Shown here piece after piece: positions 32,153-43,782 of a DNA stretch of 64,000 bases (position 1 is the stretch's first letter; every line of letters starts with the position of its first letter). The stretch spans positions 505,482 to 569,481 of the forward strand of contig MSJH02000823.1 of assembly GCA_001931875.2 (NCBI GenBank), in the 5' to 3' direction. Position numbers and translations under genes: made by a program. The notes beneath the pieces were generated by a model. The model was not told the origin of the DNA and ran no database searches. It worked only from the letters and a program-made list of their open reading frames with translations. Source of the stretch: Byssochlamys sp. IMV 00236 (lineage: Eukaryota > Ascomycota > Eurotiomycetes > Eurotiales > Thermoascaceae).

Positions 32153-32620
32153 TTGTCATGTGATGTGAGGATGTGCATACATTGATTCATCAGATTTTCT
32201 TTTCCTTTTTTCATTTACCGAATGTCTTTTTTCGCCCTGGGCGTTTGTTGGTTGGGATGTCGGACGGTTAATGGGATGGAATAATAATGGGTGTGGTCGT
32301 TGCTTGCTGCTTATTATACCCGATAAGTATTAGTTAAGAGTACTAGTTAAGTAACTAATAATTGATAATAACTATACCAAGATTTGAATGGAGAAAAGTA
32401 GTATGTTTATACTATCCATATAACTATCCTCAAGGAAGAAAACAAAAGAATTATATCCGAGACGGAATGGAGGGCCAGCCTGTTAAAAGTCCAAACATGC
32501 CAAAAAAAAAAGACAGTATATCGGGGAAATAGATATGCATAATGAAGTAGAAAAGTAAAGAAAAAGGAGGTTAGCTGGGGAAAAAAAAAGGAAGTACGCT
32601 ATGATATGATGAGGTCCTCA
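32153..32620. other. AT-rich spacer between tRNA-Ser and the WW/PhoD gene
   Basis: Several A runs (for example about 32502-32510 and 32581-32589) and pyrimidine stretches; probably the 5' flank of the tRNA and the 3' UTR of the next minus-strand gene. Nothing else seen. Confidence 0.5.
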
Positions 32621-35600
32621 TTACCGGCCGAATTCCAGACTAGGCACAACAACAGGTCCGTACTTGACCACGTTTGCGTACGCTCCATCTCCCTGAACCA
32701 TAAAGTCCGCAGCAAGGCTAAGCTTTCCGCCTCCACGGCCCATGTCAGTAGGGCCGTATGTGGCATTCACAACCTCAGGGTCATATGCCACGATTGCTAC
32801 GTAGTTTCTGCGACCCATGAGCCGGCGATGGTCGCGTGGCTGGCCGTTGACATCCACCTTGAAGATCTCCAGCATGTCCTCTTTGGTGTCGGTGGGTTCA
32901 GAGGGGGTGGAGCGGTGGCCGTTCGCCGGGATGTATAGGGGTTTGTTGTTGTGGAGCATTTTGATGATGTAGGATGGTGCCGGAACATTAACAACGGACG
33001 AAGAGATGAGTTGATACATGGTTTTGTGGTCTGACGGCCTGGTCGGGTCATGGACTATTCCTGCACCGCATGTACCGACGGCCCCCGAGACGAAAGTCAT
33101 GCGGATACCTTTCTGCTTGGCGATGCCCTGTAGAGTCCGAATGAGATATGTCCGTTCGAGATCCTGCAGCACATATCAGTAAATGTTCATTAAAGAGAGA
33201 GTGACAGAGAGAGAGAGAGAAGGGTGCTGTCTGATCATACCTTAGAATCGTGCGTCCATTGGTCCCTCAGCTCATCTAGGAACTCGACGTCGCCGAAAGG
33301 ATTCAGAATCCCGCCCATCAAGCCGGTCTTTCCGACAGCACGCTTGATAGATTCGAACCCAGAACCAACAGCTTCCTTTGCTCCCACTACCCCAGCAACG
33401 GAGCTGGTCACCTTGCCCAGAACATTATAGGCACCGGTTACTGCCTTCTTTCCGGTAGCAAAGGTGTGAGCGACTTGCTCAACAGTCTCGAGCCTAGGAT
33501 AGATGAGAGGTACGGGAATCATCCAGATACAGTGCTGCACACTTGCCGGAAGCGTCGCTACCTTCGGGAACAGCCCCTGGTAAGTTGGTCCTGCCAGGAC
33601 CTGATGCGGGTTTCTTTCAGACCGACAATCCGGACCGACAACGACGACTGCTGGGCCAAGATACTTGATGAAATGCCAGCCAGTCCCCGTTATGGTGAAG
33701 AGATCAGTATCGTCACTGGCATTGCGCAGAATCTCAAGCGTCGTGTGATGCTGGAAGAGAAGGTACATCTCAATGGAGATCCGTCCGATGTTCTTGAACA
33801 TGTTTGAAAATTGCATGTATTCCGGATATGACCCGAAGCCATCGAATCTGAGTTAAGTTAATACAATGTTGGAACACAATAGACCCTTCGGACGCGTCAA
33901 AGATATACTTACATGTCGTGATCGTCAATCTGCAGAATATGAGGAATCTGTGCAAAGGCTTCCCTCAAATATGGTTGATCAAAGTGGCTGGTATAGTAGT
34001 GGAAGTAGGCGTGTGAGACATCTTCCTCGTGGGCAGCGGTCCAGGGCGCATTTTTTCTAGCTTCCTTACCCCTCATTGCGAGCCACTGCTTTAGACAGGG
34101 CAATTCCTTCCATATCCTGTCTGCGAAGACCTGACCACCCAGACCTAGTTGCGCGTGGAATCCCCCAATTTCCGCATGCTTCTGCATGATATCCTTCCAC
34201 ATGAAGCTGATGCCACCAAGGCGAGATCTTTCGTTTGCATTAACATGAAGCCCAAAGTCATTCCCAGAAGTTGCAATGAACCGCCAATTCGTCTCATGTC
34301 GTCCTGCGACCAAGAATTCGTACCGAGTGCAACCAAGGTGGGAGGTCACGGCATAAGTCCATTTTGCCGGTCCAGTCTCTTCCATCTTCAGGTCGACTTC
34401 GTACTTGTAGAAGGCCCATCGCTGGTGAACGGCGATTTTAGCTGGTTTCAGCTGCCGCGGGTTAGGCGAGAGATCAACACTTTGGTGGATATGGATGGTA
34501 GGAGGCTGAGGGGCATCAGTGACCAGAAGAATGGAACCCAGCCAGAGGCCTCGCTCCAGATCCATGTTGGTGTATCGAAGATATGGACCAAAGTAAACAC
34601 CATTCGTCGGAGCAACTCTGTACAAATCGACGCCACTCGTCGGTGGCGGCCCTGTGAAACCACCAGCTGGCGAATTCAAGCTCATAACACTGGCTTCGTA
34701 GCCAGGAGTTAACGGCATACCCGGTGAAGCCAGCGGCTTCCCGCCGAACGTTGACAAGCCGGGAGACGTCAACGCGTGGCCACCGTACACACTGCCAACC
34801 GGTGACAGCGGTGCGTCATTCAAGTTCAGGGGCGTCGGTCCCTTAGGGAACTCCCATTGAGTAGACTGCGTAGGAAGATGGATGTAATAGTACTGTCCAG
34901 AGTTTTGATCCAGATGCGCGATCCAACCTTCTGGCAACGGAGGCGGCGATGCAGGTGGAATTCCTGATGGCGCTGGTGACGCATTGGCTTGAGTCTGCTG
35001 CACCCCGTGTTGCCCATTCTGGACGTTCTGCTGCTGAGGTGATGTTGCAGGTTGTTGCTGTCTTGGATCATTGGCATATGCAGGATGGCTCAGCGTAGAG
35101 GGCGCCGGCGTGGATGCAGCGGCCGAAGGTCCCGGAGACGCCAAGGCAGGATGCCCTACAGGCTGTGCCGGTTGCACTGACTCTGGCCTCTGTTTGTCGT
35201 TTGGATATGCCTGGGTTGCATTTGCACCAGGTACACTAGAGTAAGCAGGCGGAGGCGAATGGCTGATACTCATCCTCTGGAAGTCCTGTTCCAGGGCATT
35301 TGGAGGAATCCTACTTGGCTGCGAGCTTCCTCCATTTTGGACTGGATGAGTAGGCTGAGAGACTGGAGGAGGTGAAGAGACGGTGTGAGGAGAGATCACT
35401 TGGCTGGGGCCTTGATAAACTGTCGGAGGACCATGGGGTTGACTGCCCGGCAGCTCAGTAGGTGTCCATGGCCGCTGAACCGCCTGCGGCATCCTCTGCT
35501 GCTGGCCTGCATACTGTTCAGCTCGTCTCTGTGCAGCCGCATTGTGAGCTTGAAGACTTGTCAGAGTCGAGGTACCAGCGATCCCAGCAGCTGCATAACG

Positions 35601-36308
35601 TGCTTCGATGTCATTTCCGGGCTGCTGCTCCGGTCCGACAACTGGCGTCTCCGGCGGGGGCGGAGAACCACGCTGTGCGCGTGTCGTCGAAATTGACGCT
35701 GTTGAACCGAGTCTATTGATAGAGCTAGGATTGGTGGGACGCAGACTTCCCTGAGCATTTCCAGACGCTCCAGGAGGCGGGAAGTACTGCTGAGTATAAG
35801 CCGGATATGCGTTTACATCTGGTTGTGCGCCACTGCCCGGGGCGACCGGCGCCCGCTGCGGGTTTCTCTGGAATAAGTCCTCTTTCTCGGGAATATCAGG
35901 TCCTGGGGAGTCTGGCAATGGTTTTGGCACGGTTCCCCGTCTTTCCGCCAATGTAGGCGTTTTGGACTCCCGTCCATCGTGCGGCCGCAGAGCCACTGGG
36001 TAATTCGCCGGCCTGACTTCTGAAGAATGAGGAGTGCCAGCTCGTCCACCGTCCGGGTATGGTAACTGCGGACTGGAGCTGCTTGGACGCATCTGCTGCG
36101 GCTGTGGTCGATCGTCAGGGTACGGGAGGGGGCTAGACGAGTACGAGGTCGTCGCACCAGGCTGCTGAGCTGCTGCTGAGCTTGGAGACGAAGAATCACC
36201 TCTCTTGCTGATGCGTAGAGGCTCAACACGGGGAGTCCCAGGGCCCGAGGAGCTACTCAGGAACAATTCGTCGTCCGGTCTGCCATGATGACCGCCGGTG
36301 ACACTCAT
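32621..36308 (-). CDS. WW-domain protein with PhoD-like metallophosphatase domain
   Basis: Exons 33913-36308, 33241-33847 and 32621-33163, 1181 aa. Residues 1 to about 450 are low-complexity Pro/Ser/Gln-rich. A WW domain follows (LPEGWIAHLDQNSGQYYYIH, then QWEFP). The C-terminal 600 residues match fungal PhoD-like phosphatases: VYFGPYLRYTNMDLERGLWL, ILQIDDHDIFDGFGSYPEY spanning the first intron with metal-binding Asp/His, and MTFVSGAVGTCGAGIV. The first splice changes the expected Met to Ile (HD-I-FDGFG), as PhoD proteins usually have. WW domains bind proline-rich ligands, so the protein may hold a phosphatase near a partner; substrates are unknown. Start: the ATG at 36308 is the first in a long open frame. 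Confidence 0.85.
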
Positions 36309-37974
36309 GACGCCGGATTGGGTCGATTCGATACCGCGTTCCTGTCACGACACCGGCCACAGCAAATCGACACAGGAGATGGTTTATTTTTAGAAATCCA
36401 GAGGATCCGATCAGACACAGTCAAGGGGCTTCAAGCGCTGGGGATGTGGTGGCCGGTCCAACTGATTGACGATGATAACAACCAGCAGCGCGAATGAGGG
36501 GTAAACGGAGTCGCCGAGGGGTCAACGACCGACGCTCGCATGCGACAGAAACTCAACGCAGAAGGGGGGGTATCTTTGAATCCACTGGCTGCAAGGGAGG
36601 ACTTTAAAAAAATAAGACAGGTGCACAGAGATGAAGTCAGAAACAAGAGAAAGAGATCAGGAGGCCATAGAGCCGATCACAGACGGCCTGGGCTGTGCTA
36701 CGCGCCCGTTGAAGCATCCAGGAATCAATCAATCAATCGATCAACTCCTAATCCCCTCGATAGCCGCCGAGGGGGTTGTGAAGAGCGCCATTATGCGCCA
36801 TCATTGGCTGCTCGTGCAGAAACGACGCCATGAGCGACGATGCTTGGAACTAGTGTGCCATTGCGCTGATTCGTCCTTTCTTGGCCTCCCTGGTTATCCT
36901 GGCGCGAGGAGAAGCTATCTTCAGCCTTGTCAGCTCAGCTCAGCCCAGAGAAGAGAAGAGGGGAGACGAGAGGACCAGACGAGAGATGATGCGAGGGGGA
37001 AGTGAGCAGGAAAGTCTGATCTGACCAGGATTGCTCTTTTCTTGGGAGCATTTAGCGACCAAGAACTTAGAAGTGAAGTTAACTTTATGTGAATGGACTT
37101 ACAGCAAGTATGGCTCTTATCAGGAAATAGTCTCCGTCGATCAGGCGGCCCGTCTGTCTTTGCTTCGAATTCTATAACTAGTCTTGGAGTAACTAACTAT
37201 GGTATACCTTCAGGCATGGAGATCAACACGGTCGAGGTAAGGCACAAAACGCTGAAATAACTCACAACTCATAGTTAACTAGTTCTTGTTTTCTATGAAC
37301 CATAGTTCTTGTTCTTGACAAGAAACGGTTATTTGAACGTGTCACATCCCCGCCAAGAATGACATCGGAGGTAAATTTACTCGAGATGAACAATGCAAGG
37401 GGTAAAGCCGTTTACCTGGCTGTCTCTCCCACGTGTGGATATGACAGCACCTTGACAGTTATAACCGAGGCAAGGGGCCTGTCATTCCTGTCATTCTTTT
37501 CTTGACGCTTCCGGAGGCGTGGCGGCGTTTTAATAGTATACTTGTCGGCCCTCATTCCCGGAGAGTTTATTTACACCACAACCCTTTGATCGCTTACGAT
37601 TACTATCAACACTCGATCGCTTAGGATTACCATCAACCCATGTTCTCATCTAGGCATAAATTATTATCTATCTTCTAGTCATATGGGGCGTCCCTGACTG
37701 CTTCGTTACACATGCAGATCACTTGAAAATAACATGCAAAACGTATACGCGAACAATGCTCGGAAAATCATGCAATCACCAAACAGAATGCCACGGCGCC
37801 CACCCCCTCTGGTATAGCCGGTTTGCGCCGATCAAAGCGCCAATAATGGAGACACAAGACGGAGAGAAGGAAGAAAGGGGGCCAAAATACAAAATAAAAA
37901 AACAAGGTAGTCAACTGATACTAGTTGTAGGCGCGTTCTCCCTCCCGGCCCAAGACACCGTTGTATTATATCCG
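36309..37974. other. Gene-free region upstream of the WW/PhoD gene
   Basis: 1.67 kb with purine-rich patches (for example AGAGAAGAGAAGAGGGGAGA around 36947) and AT-rich parts near 37600-37700. No frame resembles a known protein. It should hold the WW/PhoD promoter and the 3' UTR of the transcription factor. Confidence 0.5.
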
Positions 37975-40741
37975 TCACAATCCAAAGTTCACCACTTGTA
38001 ACCCTTGCTCAATCATGATATCGACCCAGTAGAGATGGAAAGAATGCCCCATAGCAATCAATTGTTGCGTCTGGCGTTCGTATACGATCTGGAGGATATG
38101 CCGTGTCGTCGTCGCATTGCGCCCAACGGCGGCCCTCTCCATGCTCGATATGAAGTCCAGTGCCATCATCTTTTGGCTGCCAGACGGTGTAGACACCCCG
38201 ACCGTAAAGAGAGGAAATATTATAAAACGAAGATCCAACCGCCCAGCTCGGATTATGCTCTCCGCGATTCGTAGTATAGCCGCCGAGTGGCGCATAAGCT
38301 CTTCGTCGGGAGAACCTTCCGGTCCCAGACGCTGGCCCGGCCACATGCTGGTATAGGAGAAGAGGACGCAGGCATGGTAGAGAGATATAGACTGGCGCAA
38401 ATATTGTTAGCCAATCACGGTGATGGGTTTGATCGCAAATAAAGGAACTATCACTCGCCTGCTGCCACAGTTCCACGGACCGCGGGGGGAAACTGCTCAT
38501 GTTCTGGCGAAGCCAGATGGCATTGGGCGACTCCCAGAGCAACCTCAAGCTGTTTCGTAGCTCCAAGAGTTTCTTCAGGCGACTCGTAGGATGGGCAAAC
38601 GGTGCAGGACCTACTGAACCGGCAAGAAAGCGCGAGGACATGGCTTCTCTTCGAAGGTCTGCTGCCAGGAAACCTAACCGTATAGCCAAGACGAAAGTAT
38701 CGTGATGCATCTGCAGGATCATAGGCAGACTATCATTCTCCTCTGGGTAGATCACGCTATATCCTGTGGGGCTCGTAGGGTACAGAAGAGTGTCAGGCCC
38801 CGGGAGCATGTTGCCCTTGACCATGGCTCCAACAAACTCTCCGCTTCCCGCACCGCTGAAGAGTGCGTAGAGATCAATGGTGCAAACCCACCAAATTATA
38901 AATGGATATCGCTCGCTCCCGAGAGTCGAGCGCCGCATGAGTGATATACGCAGTAACCGGGAGATGTGGTGCGACCACAGATTCGAGCCACCCGGCTCAG
39001 CGGCAGCAATCTAGGACGTGTCAATAGCCACAAAATACAATGGACTCGATGACCAAACGAGGAGCCATACCTCGTAGATAAGCAGCAAGAAGTGAGTCAG
39101 AAAGAGTCCGTCCGAGCAAAGGTCTTGCGGGCTCCGAAGACTGGTCTGAAGCGACGGGAACGCCTGTTGATAATGCTGGAGAGCGTCGATACTCTGCCCA
39201 CCGTCCTGGTGAGCCAGACTGAGGGCGGACACTGCCATCATCGCATGGAAAAGCTGGGGGGTATAAAGTTAAAATCATGGACCATTTGCTTTTTTTCACT
39301 CTTTTTTCACTCCTCTATTTCTGGCATTCCTTCCCCTTTGATTTGATGCGCATGACGGTGGACTTACTGGACGAAACGTGGCAGCTTCCTGCTCAAAGAT
39401 CTCCGCTCCTGGGACGTGGAAATGTGAGATGGGAGACCCTCCTTGAAAAGACTGCGTCTGAACAAGCTGTTTCCAGACAACATCGCGGAAATGGGCGAGA
39501 AGTTTTGCGTCATCGCTTCCCCGCGCAACCACCTGCTCCAGCGGTCCAGACAGTCCCTCCGCGACTGGTTCATGTAGCGAAAGTTGAGGGAAGATTGAGG
39601 TAGGAGAAGGATCTGCCGCTTCTGGAGTGGCCGATAGCCTCGAAGTTCGCCAAGCGGATGAAGGTCGTCGTGGAGTATCTTCGAATTTGCTCAGAATCAC
39701 AACGTTGGGATCATCGGTCTCCATGGCGTTTTCCTGTTCGTCCCCTCGAATACTGCCGACTTTAGAACTGGCAACGGAACCCCTACGGACGTCGGGTTCT
39801 CCGGCACTGGCGCCATCGGCTGAGGTGTCGGCGTATTCTGGGAGGGCCGAGAAACTATTCGGATTAACAATAACATGATAAGTACCTGGAGTGTACGCTT
39901 CCGCCTTTCGCTCTCGTTCCTCGTCCGAGGTCAGGTATGCGAAAGGTGGAAGAGTATCATCCGCTGGAGATGTGTTGGACCTGCAACTGGCACGAGTTGG
40001 TGACGTAGCTGCGCAGACCAATCCGTGAAAATTAGAGAGATGGACACATCACACGAAACTGAGGAAGTATATAACTTACGGTCCCAGACGGAGTTTCCCG
40101 TCGTAAATACTTCTGCCATTCTCCCCATGACTCGAGGAGTGTCGTCGCGGAAGGATAGCCGCGGATTGTAGTCGCAGACATGACCCAGACGGGCACATTG
40201 CTACATCATCTCTGAGTAAATCTGATCAACGAGGTCCTAGGGGCGGACTGAGGGTTGGGGGTTAGAAATACATACGCCACATGTTGGACGACCTTCGTCA
40301 CATTTCACTACGGAGAAATTGTCAATTGAGCTGTCATTGCGAGTCCTGGTCTCTTAGATCCACGCTTACCTTTGCGTCTCTGCACAACCAAACAAAAGCA
40401 CAGACGTTAGTCAGTCTACTAGATACCCCCCGGAAAAAAAAAGGAGCACCTGGTAATACTTACCCTACATGTCCTATTCGAGATTGTAAACATGGCATTT
40501 CGTAAGAAGGTCAGATGACTCGGGATTGTATCGTGACTTACCAGCAACCTGTTCTCGATCGTGGTGGCAGACGAACACGCGAAGGCACCGAGAGATTAGG
40601 AGAGTTCACATCGGTACTACGGCTTGCAGTCCTGGATGAAGAGGCATCGTCCTTTGGTGCAATGATCGGTAACCGCAGCGGCTGCTTCCCGGATGATGTT
40701 CCACCCCGCCTGTTTGGCATTACAAGTCTTGTCACCGTCAT
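37975..40741 (-). CDS. Zn2Cys6 transcription factor, zinc cluster split over five exons
   Basis: Nine exons: 40542-40741, 40464-40473 (10 nt), 40370-40379 (10 nt), 40276-40307, 40080-40200, 39368-40008, 39071-39253, 38459-39010 and 37975-38391. Lengths sum to 2166 nt, 721 aa. Joined, they give a perfect binuclear cluster at residues 66-93 (GCWTCRRRKVKC, then DEGRPTCGQCARLGHVC), with C-x2-C-x6-C-x6-C-x2-C-x6-C spacing. All donors are GT except the last intron, which appears to use GC (CAG|GCGAGT at 38458). The C-terminal half resembles fungal-specific transcription factor domain 2 (LFHAMMAVSALSLAHQD, IDALQHYQQAFPSL, HDTFVLAIRLGFLAADLRRE). It is a nuclear DNA-binding regulator; the target pathway is unknown. 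Confidence 0.82.
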
Positions 40742-43700
40742 CAGATCAGATCAGTTGTTTCCGAGCCGTTGGAAATCTCACTCGTAGATGAGGACGGCTT
40801 GGCGGGGTACCGGAAGGACCTAAAGTGAGTATCTGCCAGCACGCTGACCCACGGGGTAATAACACGCGAGGAAAGCACGAAGAGAAAGGCTCTTCTTCTA
40901 TCCGTCTCGGCCCCCAAAAGAGTTCAAGTTCGGAGAGGGGTTCCGAAGGGTGATACAGATCTTAAGAGAGGTGTCACGTCAAAAAAAGTAAGGAAGTAGA
41001 AGGGCTCCCAAGGGACTGACGGGAGAAGAGGAAGAGGAGCCGACGTTCCTTTTACCTCTAGAGGCCCGGTAAACAATCAGGAACAAGCCCTAACAGCTGG
41101 GATACGAAGCTCATTAATGATCTCACAGGGTCCTGGGGAAGATGGGGGTATGCAGGCGTATTCATAGTCCGGGCCCGTAATAAAGTCTGGCGCAACAAAT
41201 AGTCATTATCATGATCGAGGCATGATCGGACCTGATCTACCTTTTGTGGCGGGACCTGGAAATGGACTATGCAGGTGGGAATGAAGCTCGAAGGTATCTT
41301 CCTCCGTGAGTGAAGTACGGGGACTATCCCTTTGCAGAAGAAAGGATGGATAATCGAAGAAGAACGTAAACCTGAGACCACGGCGGTATTCACATTCGCC
41401 TCAGGTGCCAACGATGTGGTCGCTATCCGGCAACGACTAGGACGGACCCCGGACCAGATAGAGGAAGTATGAAGCCATCATTGTCGGGACCCGGCCGGAT
41501 GCCCTCATCGGATCGATCATCAGCTGTACCTGGCGGGAGGCGATCCAGGCAGAGCTTGACTGGCCGGACCCATGGCTGGGGGACAAGAGAGAGAGATCCA
41601 GGGCAGAAGCTAAGGGCTGTTTACCCTTGGGCTGCCATAATCGAACCCCATCATTCTGGACGACTGCCACCACGGGCTTTTGGACCGATCTGGCAAACTA
41701 GGTCCCCATCCTCCGTGGGCCCTAAGGGCGTTTCTGCAGCAAGTGCGCAAAGAGGCTGCTAGGGACGGCTGTCAACGACCGCAGCAAGCGAACTAGACGA
41801 AAGTTCGTAGACACGTACGTACCATGAGCCTAAAACCCAACGGCATGATTATTGAGTTCGGCTCCGCATAACGAGTTTCGAGCGAATACTATTTATTACC
41901 TTGGCGCCCCGAGTCGATAGCCGTCCGTGTTTTGTGCTTCGCGTACAGTTGGTAGAAGAGCGACGGTGATGAACTCTCCAATGGGAGTGGCTGATCCCGT
42001 CGGCCAGACTTGTCTTGTTTGCCTTCCGCGGGCGTGGCGGTGGGTTCATGACCGTTGTGGTTCCCCGGCTGGGTCCTCGTTTTGGCCGTCTTGCGTTGGC
42101 TCCACGACTGAACAGGAACTGGCTGTGAAATTGATCTGCCGGCCGATATTGCCTGAAGTTAAGAAACACTTGCTCTGCAGGAACTGCAGGAACTGCCGGG
42201 GAATGCATCATGAGGCTCAAAAGAAGCCGTCGAGCCCGCATTATCAGGCAGCCCCCAGCAGCAGCAGACGATAGTCCCAAGCTTCCCTATGGCTGAGAAA
42301 ACAATAGACTCAAAGTAGAGTTATCCGCGAGATCTGAGCGTGTTGATCGCGGTTCAATTCCGTCTGCCGTTTTGGGCTGTATACTTTCTGCCCCTCAAGC
42401 CCATCGAAATAGAACCCCTCCCCCCCCATCACCAGAGCAGAAAGAGATGACGAGTATCCCCAGAAGAGGGGGGGCAAAAGCCAGACGGCACTATGATTAC
42501 CGGTGCCTCCATTCCAATTGACAGTGTCCTTTAACGATGCCAAGCAGTATCCGACAACATGGGAGAGATCCTCTTGTTGCTCGCTTCCCACGGTTACCGG
42601 GCGGAAGTGCTATCATTGCTTGCATAAAAATCTGCCGAAAAGACCAGGAAAGTCTATTACACAAGCAATACCATTTGTGGAGAGGCCGCAACTATCGACC
42701 GTCAGGGAGGAGATGGGATCGTTCCGATTGCCAGCTTGAATGCATACCCTAGCATGGGCTGCTCTCTGGCCAATGCGCAGCCGCTGACCATTCTGCTCAG
42801 ATCTAATTAAATCGGCCCCTGTCCGGTCCTCCGGGCTGAAGGCTAACTAAAGATCACACCCTTGTGACGATGAGTCTATCGGGCAGTATTAGGCCATGGT
42901 GATACTTTTGGGAGACTCCGATAGACTGGTTTGCAGCTGTCATTACTGTCGGCGCTAAATTGGACTCCCGGACATGTCCGGCGCCGGCGACGCCTCCGCA
43001 AGCATAGAGGATGGGACGGTCCAGTAGTCTGATAAACATGATCCGGAGAGTGGTCAGATTCGAGAGGGTATCGAGCAGTGTCTGGTTTGTCTGATCGACG
43101 TTTCCCTTACCTAGGACAAAGGCGCTTTGGCCCCATTGTAAACGTGCCTTGACCAACTTGACAGCCTGATCCCCAATGTAAGCCGACCGAAACAGGAAGC
43201 CAAGAGAGCCAACCAAGTTAGATACCGTGCTCAGTCAAAAAACGTTTTTTGCTGCCAATGCCATCTCGGTCACGTGAGTCCGATATTTACTCGTAGTCTG
43301 GTACATTATTATAAGCATCCGGTTAAATTCGTTGCGAACCGGCCCTAAAAGCTTGATGCGTCGATCCGCCGTGTCTCATCCATTATTTTGTTTATTCATG
43401 GCTCGTCCGTGTACTTACGCTTGCTGCCCATCGCTATCCCTGCGGTTACGAGGAATACGCCCAACACCCATCCATTGCTGCTCGATCTGGCCAACAACCG
43501 CCCCCGAAATCTCTTCTCGAGGCCGAACAGGTCTGGAACGTGCCAGCCACAATGCGGCGCCTGTCGCGGGTCTACTCCGGACAACAATGCGAAAAAGCAC
43601 ATGGCCTCGACCGATCCCCCAACGAGCTTCCCTGGGTCATTCGTTCTCTAGTACCGAAGCGGCAGTAGACTCCGCTCAACGCCACACGCCTCCCCGAATC

Positions 43701-43782
43701 ACAGGGTTGGCCGACAACGTCAAACTTGAAACCACCCTTACCGTCGATCTCCCACGTGGTTGTCATCCAGAAATCTAAAGTA
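40742..43782. other. Three-kilobase region without a recognisable gene
   Basis: This lies upstream of the zinc-cluster gene and downstream of ECM29. Several open frames of 80-150 codons occur on both strands. Examples are the minus-strand frame at 42854-43216, with a protein-like composition (WGQSAFVLGKGNVDQTNQT), and a minus-strand frame at 43415-43600. None has a family I recognise, and exon-like pieces do not join cleanly. It could be a decayed gene, a long promoter or a fast-evolving orphan. Confidence 0.4.

Noticed and set aside
42335..42360. B-box-like GGTTCAATTCC suggesting a tRNA
   Set aside because: No matching A box, acceptor stem or anticodon arm could be drawn upstream.
43332..43778. 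148-codon plus-strand frame near the 3' end of ECM29
   Set aside because: Arg/Pro/Ser composition of an antisense shadow, and no family match.
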